Origin: JAUVDZ01 sp042568205
GTDB lineage: Bacteria > Patescibacteriota > Gracilibacteria > UBA1369 > PNNO01
Length of the DNA: 64,000 nucleotides
Direction: 5' to 3'
NCBI GenBank assembly: GCA_042568205.1
Contig: JBHPJE010000006.1
Coordinates: 1 to 64,000 of the forward strand
Each line of letters opens with the position of its first letter. The first letter of the stretch is position 1. The translations under genes and the position numbers were made by a program. The notes under the pieces are model-generated. The model did not search any database and had not been told where the DNA came from. It saw nothing but the letters and a program-made list of their open reading frames with translations. Shown here in pieces: positions 58,946-64,000 of this stretch.

Positions 58946-59449
58946 TTAGTCGTTAGATGAATATTTTCCCATATACATAACCTTGTCAATTATATGTCCT
59001 TCCATGCGAGATTCAAGTGAAGCTTTATCGCCTTTTGAATCAAGATCGATCTCTGTGTCGAGCGCAAAGACTTTAAATAAATATCTGTGTGTTCCTGAAG
59101 GAGGGCAAGGTCCGCCGTATCCAACAGTTCCGAAGCTCGTTGTTCCTTCTGTTCCGCTTGGTTTTGAGTTTTCCTGGATTTCTGTTGTATCTGGTGGGAT
59201 ATTCCAAACAAGCCAATGAACCCAAATTCCCACAGGAGCATCTGGATCATCTACAATTAATGCCAGAGTTTTTGTTCCTTCTGGAACTTCTTCAATTAAT
59301 AATGGTGGATTTACGTTTACACCATCACAAGTGTATTTTTCAGGGATTAGGCCTTCGCTTTCAAAGGCGCTAGAAGAGATTTTCATATTAGAGAGGTTAG
59401 TACATGCAGTTAGGGTAATGACAGCAAATAATATTATAAGTTTTTTCAT
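58946..59449 (-). CDS. YbhB/YbcL-type PEBP lipoprotein
   Basis: The protein has 167 residues. A lipoprotein signal (MKKLIILFAVITLTAC, lipobox LTAC) anchors it outside the membrane. The PEBP fold shows YTCDGVNVNPPL, LIVDDPDAPVGIWVHWLVWNIP, and GTVGYGGPCPPSGTHRYLFKVFAL, including the anion-binding DPDAP and GPCPP-HRY motifs. It resembles YbhB/YbcL proteins, which bind phosphate-like ligands; the ligand is unknown. It overlaps pgl by four bases. Confidence 0.9.
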   Translation of the reverse strand: MKKLIILFAVITLTACTNLSNMKISSSAFESEGLIPEKYTCDGVNVNPPLLIEEVPEGTKTLALIVDDPDAPVGIWVHWLVWNIPPDTTEIQENSKPSGTEGTTSFGTVGYGGPCPPSGTHRYLFKVFALDTEIDLDSKGDKASLESRMEGHIIDKVMYMGKYSSND

Positions 59450-60099
59450 GATCTATAAAAATGAATTAGACAATTTGGATGATTCATCAGATGCCTAGCA
59501 GGGAAGTCATCAGGATACACAGTCTCATCTTCCATTTTTTGAATCACATCCCACTTTTTTTCGCCTTTCATTAGTACAAGAATTTTTTCACTTTGCATAA
59601 TTAGGGGCATAGACATAGTCATTCTGTCCTTAACAACATTTACATCAGTTTGAGTATGCAAAATCTGTTTTTCGCGTTCTTTTAAAGCATCAGAATTTCT
59701 AAAAAGGGATCCAAAATGACCATCAGAACCAACACCAAGCACAGTTAAACTAAGGGAACTCTGCAAATATTCAGCAAGCTTCCCCTCATAATCTTTAATA
59801 CATTCATCAATAGGCAAAGTTGTGTCATAGGAATGCAATTTTGCTTTTGGAAGATTATCCACGATCATTTTAAAATTTGAATTTTCATCACCAGTCGGAA
59901 CATACCTTTCATCAACCATAAAAAAGTCGATCTTATCGAATTTAATATAATCGCGCTTGTTAAGAGCACTATAAATCGGCCTAGGCGTCGAACCGCCACT
60001 AAGCGCAATCTTCGCACCCTCATAAGAACACTCCGATGCAATCACATCAGTGCTTTTGGTTACAAATTCTTCCTCAGTTGTGAAAAGTTTTAGATCCAT
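59446..60099 (-). CDS. pgl: 6-phosphogluconolactonase
   Basis: The protein has 217 residues of the DevB/SugarP isomerase type. Motifs are ALSGGSTPRPIYSAL, FFMVDERYVPTGDENSNFKM, and TVLGVGSDGHFGSLF with the catalytic His. It hydrolyses 6-phosphogluconolactone, the product of Zwf. It heads the seven-gene operon ending at 57306. It is separated from zwf and gnd by two plus-strand genes that appear to have been inserted between them. Confidence 0.92.
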   Translation of the reverse strand: MDLKLFTTEEEFVTKSTDVIASECSYEGAKIALSGGSTPRPIYSALNKRDYIKFDKIDFFMVDERYVPTGDENSNFKMIVDNLPKAKLHSYDTTLPIDECIKDYEGKLAEYLQSSLSLTVLGVGSDGHFGSLFRNSDALKEREKQILHTQTDVNVVKDRMTMSMPLIMQSEKILVLMKGEKKWDVIQKMEDETVYPDDFPARHLMNHPNCLIHFYRS

Positions 60100-60126
60100 A
60101 GGCTTAATGGAAAATAAGTGAGTTGA

Positions 60127-60150
60127 TTATAACATAAAATTTTGTTATAA
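60127..60150. promoter_or_regulatory. Divergent promoter region with inverted repeat
   Basis: TTATAAC (60127-60133) and GTTATAA (60144-60150) form a perfect inverted repeat midway between pgl (minus) and the 60176 gene (plus). Each arm resembles a -10, one for each direction. Confidence 0.5.
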
Positions 60151-60175
60151 AGAGGTCTAATTAACAAATATCAAT

Positions 60176-61054
60176 ATGTCGTTTGGTACATTTAAAACAG
60201 GACCTGACCAATATATAGATGCAAGATCAGAGAATACTTATTCTAGGGAATGGTACGGTGAACAAGATCTTGTTGATTTAGGGCATTTTGGTGGTCATGA
60301 CTTCCCAGAAGGAATTCGAAAAGGAGTAAATAGAATTATTGGGGATTTGCTTGCTGATATTCATGATGCAAGTTTTGTTTCAAGAAAAACATTAGATACA
60401 GTTCAAATACCTAAAGATGATATACCTCCTTTTGATTTGGATAAATTCCCAAGAGCCACTACGCTCCCCCTACATCAACTTGCAAGTGTTATTCATAACA
60501 GATCTGGCGATGTAGTTAGACAAATGATTAATTTATCTGGTGATGAAGAATTAAAAACACAAGCAGCAGAAATTGAATCTAAAGAAGATAGGCAGGCCCC
60601 TACTTTAAGCGGCTTATTTTTAAGTGATGATTATTTAGGAGATCCTCAAGAAGAGACAGGAATACCTGGTATTTATAGGACTGATACCTTTAATAACGTA
60701 TCACTATTAAATCAGGAAGCTGTTGAATTATTAAATTTGCTTGGAGAAGGTACTTCGGACGTTATTCGTGATTATGTAGGACTTATTGCCAGAAGAATTT
60801 TAGATGCAGCTAGCACAGAATATGCAGAAATTTATTTTACAGTTAGAACGCTACGCCGAAGATTTGATGAAATAGAAGTGCCTGATGATGCTGAATATTC
60901 AACTATTACTCATGAGGGTTTAAAACGTGTATTAGAATTCAATATAAAACTTCCAATATTACATATTTTAGCAAGCTTACCTGAAGAAACAAGGAAACGA
61001 CTCTCTAAGAGAATTTATGGAGTTGATGAGCCGGAATTAAGTGAGGAAACTTAG
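60176..61054 (+). CDS. Hypothetical protein (292 aa)
   Basis: No family is recognised. The protein is soluble and acidic. It has a Gly/Tyr/Asp-rich N-terminus (YSREWYGEQDLVDLGHFGGHDF) and helical segments at residues 45-65 and 95-120. A disordered Asp/Glu/Pro stretch (DDYLGDPQEETGIPG) follows, and a helical C-terminal domain begins near residue 165 (NVSLLNQEAVELLNLLGEG, VRTLRRRFDEIEV). Its stop lies directly against the duplicated zwf end at 61055. It is divergent from pgl. Confidence 0.6.
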   Translation: MSFGTFKTGPDQYIDARSENTYSREWYGEQDLVDLGHFGGHDFPEGIRKGVNRIIGDLLADIHDASFVSRKTLDTVQIPKDDIPPFDLDKFPRATTLPLHQLASVIHNRSGDVVRQMINLSGDEELKTQAAEIESKEDRQAPTLSGLFLSDDYLGDPQEETGIPGIYRTDTFNNVSLLNQEAVELLNLLGEGTSDVIRDYVGLIARRILDAASTEYAEIYFTVRTLRRRFDEIEVPDDAEYSTITHEGLKRVLEFNIKLPILHILASLPEETRKRLSKRIYGVDEPELSEET

Positions 61055-61079
61055 TGTATATCAAACCACTCAAATTCAT
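61055..61079 (-). repeat. Remnant of the zwf 3' end
   Basis: On the minus strand this reads as EFEWFDIH plus a stop, the end of Zwf (GFEWFDIH at 61826-61850). Twenty-one consecutive bases are identical (61055-61075 and 61830-61850), with 24 of 25 matching overall. The final codon and stop differ (CAC TAA versus CAT TAG). The two copies are direct repeats enclosing the methyltransferase-like gene. Confidence 0.75.
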
Positions 61080-61084
61080 TATGA

Positions 61085-61090
61085 TATAAT
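61085..61090 (+). promoter_or_regulatory. -10 element of the methyltransferase-like gene
   Basis: TATAAT 31 bases before the ATG at 61122, just inside the duplicated zwf end. The -35 would fall in the duplicated segment and is weak. Confidence 0.5.
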
Positions 61091-61121
61091 TTCAATAATT
61101 TAAGATTAACTGAAATTATTT

Positions 61122-61823
61122 ATGTTGATAATAAAAGGAATCATTACAATATTATTCCAAGCAATCTTCTTTGGAATTATACTGCTAGTTCCTGCTGGTT
61201 TATTGCCAGGCGGAACCTGGTACTGGGAACGAGCTATCTACTTTTTGGTCGGATATTTAATCCTAGTGGAGATTTTGGTTGTCTGGCTCGCTATAAAAGG
61301 GCCAGCCGGATTAGAAGCTAGATATAAAATAAAAGCCAAAAAGAAAAAACAACCTACAGTAGACAAGATTCTATTACCTCTTCTTTCAATCTCCTTCTTA
61401 GTGGGACTTGTCATCATCCCAGTGGACGTTTTTTATATTCAATTTCTTCCAAAACCAAATCTTATATGGAGTATTATTGGAGCTGTATTAATCGTCTTAG
61501 GTTTACTTGGAAATGTTGGTTCAATCTATTCAAATGCTTTCATTACACCAACTGTTCAAGACCAAACAGACGATGGACAGAAAGTCGCAGACACTGGTGT
61601 ATATAGCATTGTTAGGCACCCTATGTATGCTTCTCTGATTCTTTTATTTGGCGGTATGGCTCTTTGGTTAGAAAGCTGGCTTGGAGTGATCGCTTTACTT
61701 CCTATGATACTGATAATGATTATTAGAATTGGAATTGAGGAAAAAACCCTAAAAACAGTTCTGCCAGGGTATCCTGAATATACTAAGAAGGTGAAGTATA
61801 GGTTGCTGCCTTTTGTTTGGTAG
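61122..61823 (+). CDS. Isoprenylcysteine carboxyl methyltransferase-like membrane protein
   Basis: The protein has 233 residues and about five membrane segments. The conserved C-terminal part reads GVYSIVRHPMYASLILLFGG, then IIRIGIEEKTLKTVLPGYPEYTKKVKYRLLPFVW. This is the ICMT/PEMT-type signature (RHPxY with a later EE and YxxY) that binds S-adenosylmethionine and methylates membrane-associated substrates. Bacterial members are poorly characterised, and the substrate is unknown. The gene sits between direct repeats of the zwf 3' end, on the opposite strand to zwf, and so looks inserted. Confidence 0.85.
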   Translation: MLIIKGIITILFQAIFFGIILLVPAGLLPGGTWYWERAIYFLVGYLILVEILVVWLAIKGPAGLEARYKIKAKKKKQPTVDKILLPLLSISFLVGLVIIPVDVFYIQFLPKPNLIWSIIGAVLIVLGLLGNVGSIYSNAFITPTVQDQTDDGQKVADTGVYSIVRHPMYASLILLFGGMALWLESWLGVIALLPMILIMIIRIGIEEKTLKTVLPGYPEYTKKVKYRLLPFVW

Positions 61824-61825
61824 TC

Positions 61826-63244
61826 CTAATGTATATCAAACCACTCAAATCCATCCATTTCAGTTAGTTTTTCCTGAGATTTTGGTCCCATTGAACCATC
61901 TTTATAACTTTCAACCCTTACGTTGTTCTTACGCGCAAATTTAAGCACAGAATCAATCAATTCCCAGGTTGTTATAACTTCTGGGAAGCTTAAGAAGAAT
62001 TTTTTGCGGCCATTTAAAGCATCAAGAAGCAAAACTCCATGTTCTGGCATGCAACCACCACCTTCGCAGGCGATTGAGTCAGAGGTTGTAATATCTTGGT
62101 ATGAAGAAGTCTGGCCGTGTTTATTTACTAACTTAATATTTAGCTTTTCATCAGGGAAGAATTCAATTATAACGCGGTTTGGTTGTTCTGATTTAGGTTG
62201 AAATTCATGTTTTTTAAGCTCAACTACAATGTAAGTGTGGTGTTCGTGGAGTTTTTTTCCTGTTCGAATATAAATCGGAACCTTGTACCAACTTTGGCGA
62301 TCAATAAAGAGTCGTAAAGCTGCGAAAGTATCAGTCATTGAATCTTTTGGAACTTCTTTTAACTTCTTATAACTTTCATATTGCCCCAAAACGATATTTC
62401 TTTTCGACTTACTAAACTTTAAAGCTGACAAAATACTGTATTTTTCACGATGCAAACTCTCATCAGCATTAGTAACTGGAATCGACATCGTTATTAATGC
62501 CAAAACCTGCAAAAGATGCGACTGAATCATATCTTTAAGCGTCCCAACCCTTTCAAAATAACCAATTCGATCTTCAACTCCGACTTTTTCAAACGCTGAA
62601 ATCTGAATATTCGCAACTTCAGCTCCTTTAAACATCAAATTCAAAATCCGATTCGTTTCTCTTAAAGTTAAAATCGACTGAACCACACTTTTTCCAAGAT
62701 AATGATCCAATAAATAGACTTGATCTTCTTTAAAATACCTCGACACAAAGTGGAACAAATCGCTTGCACTAGACGCATTGTCGCCAAACGGTTTTTCTAA
62801 CACCAATCTAATATCTTCATTTTCGTTTTTTCGAGTTTCTGCCAGATTCTCAATAATTGGTTTAAAAACAACAGGCGGAACCGCAAAGTAACAAACATTC
62901 GCAAGCTTCTTTCCTTTTGTAATTTTATTTAAATGTTTATGATATTTTACAAAATCCTCCTTATGATCATATTGCCCGTGCGTATAATGCACATGCTTTA
63001 ATAAAGAGTTCAAAACAGCATTATCAACCTTCTTTTTATAATGCTCTTTTACATGCTGCGCAAAATATTTTCGAAATTCATCTTCGCTCATATCTGAACG
63101 AGCATATCCAACAATATAAAACTCTTTTGGAAGTGTTTTATTTAAATAAAGTTTATATAAAGTCGGGAAAATCTTAATCTGTGCAAGATTCCCTGATGCT
63201 CCAAATACTGTAAATATAAACGGTTTATTGATTTTTTTAGACAT
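61826..63244 (-). CDS. zwf: Glucose-6-phosphate dehydrogenase
   Basis: The protein has 472 residues. It starts with a Rossmann motif (FTVFGASGNLAQIKIFPTLY) and contains LVLEKPFGDNASSA, the substrate-binding VYLLDHYLGKSVVQ with the catalytic-type His, and YIRTGKKL. It oxidises glucose 6-phosphate to 6-phosphogluconolactone, producing NADPH. It starts nine bases after gnd and is co-transcribed with it. Its last nine codons are duplicated at 61055. Confidence 0.95.
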   Translation of the reverse strand: MSKKINKPFIFTVFGASGNLAQIKIFPTLYKLYLNKTLPKEFYIVGYARSDMSEDEFRKYFAQHVKEHYKKKVDNAVLNSLLKHVHYTHGQYDHKEDFVKYHKHLNKITKGKKLANVCYFAVPPVVFKPIIENLAETRKNENEDIRLVLEKPFGDNASSASDLFHFVSRYFKEDQVYLLDHYLGKSVVQSILTLRETNRILNLMFKGAEVANIQISAFEKVGVEDRIGYFERVGTLKDMIQSHLLQVLALITMSIPVTNADESLHREKYSILSALKFSKSKRNIVLGQYESYKKLKEVPKDSMTDTFAALRLFIDRQSWYKVPIYIRTGKKLHEHHTYIVVELKKHEFQPKSEQPNRVIIEFFPDEKLNIKLVNKHGQTSSYQDITTSDSIACEGGGCMPEHGVLLLDALNGRKKFFLSFPEVITTWELIDSVLKFARKNNVRVESYKDGSMGPKSQEKLTEMDGFEWFDIH

Positions 63245-63253
63245 AATTATTTG

Positions 63254-64000
63254 TTACCATTCTGTATGAAACGATCCTTCTTTGTCGACTCTTTCGTAAG
63301 TGTGAGCCCCGAAATAATCGCGTAATCCCTGAATAAAATTTGCTGGCAAACGCTCACTCGTCATACTGTCATAATATGATAGCGCAGTTGATAAGCCAGG
63401 TAAAGGAATTGCTTTTGAAAATCCAAATATAGATATTTTTCTTAAAGCTGGAATAGCCTGATTAACCTTTTTTGCGAGTTCTTCAATTTCAAATAAATGA
63501 CCTGTGCTTTTTTCAAATGCCTTATGTAATGTTTTTAGGATTTCCGCTCTGATAATACAACCACCTTCCCAAATTCGCGATACTTCAGCCAAATCAATGT
63601 TCCATTTATCTTCATCAGAAGCAGTTTGAATCAAATGATAACCCTGCGCATAACTAATTAGCATAGCTGCATACAAAGCATCTTCTAAAACTTTTACAAA
63701 CTGATCCAATTCAATTTTAGTATCAGGATCACTTTTAGTATGGTTTTTTGAAAGTTCAACTCTGAGATCCTTATAACTTGAATTAACTCGCGCATAAACA
63801 GCCTCAGTAATTGTCGACAAACCAACTCCACGATCAAGAGCATCCATTGCTGTCCATTTTCCAGTTCCCTTTTGCGCTGCTTTATCCAAAATTACATCTA
63901 CTAAAAATCCTTCACCTTCTTTTTTACTCAAAACCTTACTAGAAATTTCAAAAAGATAGCTTTTCAATTTTCCTTCATTGTATTTTTTGAAAATCTCACT
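63254..64000 (-). CDS. gnd: 6-phosphogluconate dehydrogenase, C-terminal part (cut by window edge)
   Basis: The frame runs to the window edge, so the N-terminal NADP domain is missing; the gene itself is probably whole. Visible are NEGKLKSYLFEIS, the helical-domain motif GTGKWTAMDALDRGV, the substrate segment YAQGYHLIQTA, ISRIWEGGCIIRAE-type WEGGCIIRA, and the C-terminal RDYFGAHTYERVDKEGSFHTEW, which is diagnostic. It converts 6-phosphogluconate to ribulose 5-phosphate, CO2 and NADPH. It lies upstream of zwf in the same operon. Confidence 0.95.
   Translation of the reverse strand, partial: SEIFKKYNEGKLKSYLFEISSKVLSKKEGEGFLVDVILDKAAQKGTGKWTAMDALDRGVGLSTITEAVYARVNSSYKDLRVELSKNHTKSDPDTKIELDQFVKVLEDALYAAMLISYAQGYHLIQTASDEDKWNIDLAEVSRIWEGGCIIRAEILKTLHKAFEKSTGHLFEIEELAKKVNQAIPALRKISIFGFSKAIPLPGLSTALSYYDSMTSERLPANFIQGLRDYFGAHTYERVDKEGSFHTEW

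Noticed and set aside
1..64000. Recoded UGA (glycine) as in Gracilibacteria
   Set aside because: Several genes end naturally at TGA (44200-44202; the desulforedoxin gene; the 77-residue gene), and conserved proteins show no internal TGA.
1..64000. CRISPR array, prophage or complete insertion sequence
   Set aside because: No regularly spaced repeats, Cas proteins, phage structural genes or transposase were seen. The only mobile-like signals are direct and inverted repeats without an enzyme.

Overview
The window is AT-rich bacterial DNA that looks like a genome of the Candidate Phyla Radiation (Patescibacteria). A Peregrinibacteria-like member is my best guess; this is inference, not proof. 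Signs are the low G+C, very tight packing with many 1-4 base overlaps, almost no Shine-Dalgarno sequences, long lysine-rich proteins of unknown function, a TrbC/VirB2-like pilin, a competence-type set (PilB ATPase, DprA, RecA) and a lone purM. UGA is an ordinary stop here (for example in the genes ending at 44202 and 58591), so this is not a UGA-glycine lineage. Promoters are easy to see: -35 TTGACA/TTTACT, 17 bases, -10 TATAAT, often preceded by TGG.

Layout. 1-425: tRNA-Asp, a duplicated tRNA 3' end and a structured RNA candidate. 425-5323: small genes, guanine deaminase, a tRNA-like RNA locus, a polyprenol/phytol kinase-like protein and glutamate dehydrogenase. 5375-24916: the main accessory region, all on the minus strand. 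It holds three paralogous giant proteins (1679, 1939 and a broken ~1710 residues), each led by a ~91-95-residue partner from a shared promoter type, with pckA embedded among them. 24980-29335: ppdK and two related proteins with peptidoglycan-binding-like repeats. 29338-47576: core genes (nadK, a glycosyltransferase, recA-recX, nusA, pilB, dprA, purM, ftsE, murD, rnj) with hypothetical genes between. 47744-57216: two G+C-rich single-gene islands, tRNAs Tyr, Thr and Pro, murB, a pilin, a second copy of the structured RNA, a Cys-rich protein and a PLP enzyme. 57306-64000: a seven-gene operon (pgl to an alpha/beta hydrolase), then zwf and gnd, so the whole oxidative pentose phosphate branch is present.

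The giants share helical N-terminal regions and a Gly/Ala-rich hydrophobic core but carry different C-termini: an HExxH metalloprotease motif, an FHA-like tail, and SH3-like repeats plus a Ser/Thr-kinase domain. The partner gene overlaps or touches each giant, which suggests translational coupling. This is the best candidate for an undescribed system. The kinase member is broken by a 49-base insertion copied from nadK, 7 kb away.

A second theme is duplicated gene 3' ends flanking accessory DNA: the tRNA-Asp end (72-94 and 261-283), the pckA end (5375-5538 and 10940-11080) and the zwf end (61055-61079 and 61830-61854). A third is a two-hairpin RNA, with compensatory base changes between its copies, placed just after tRNA 3' ends at 288-373 and 51001-51082.

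Metabolically, PEP carboxykinase, pyruvate phosphate dikinase, glutamate dehydrogenase and the pentose phosphate enzymes suggest a fermentative cell that controls flux at the PEP/pyruvate/oxaloacetate node and makes NADPH by the pentose phosphate route.
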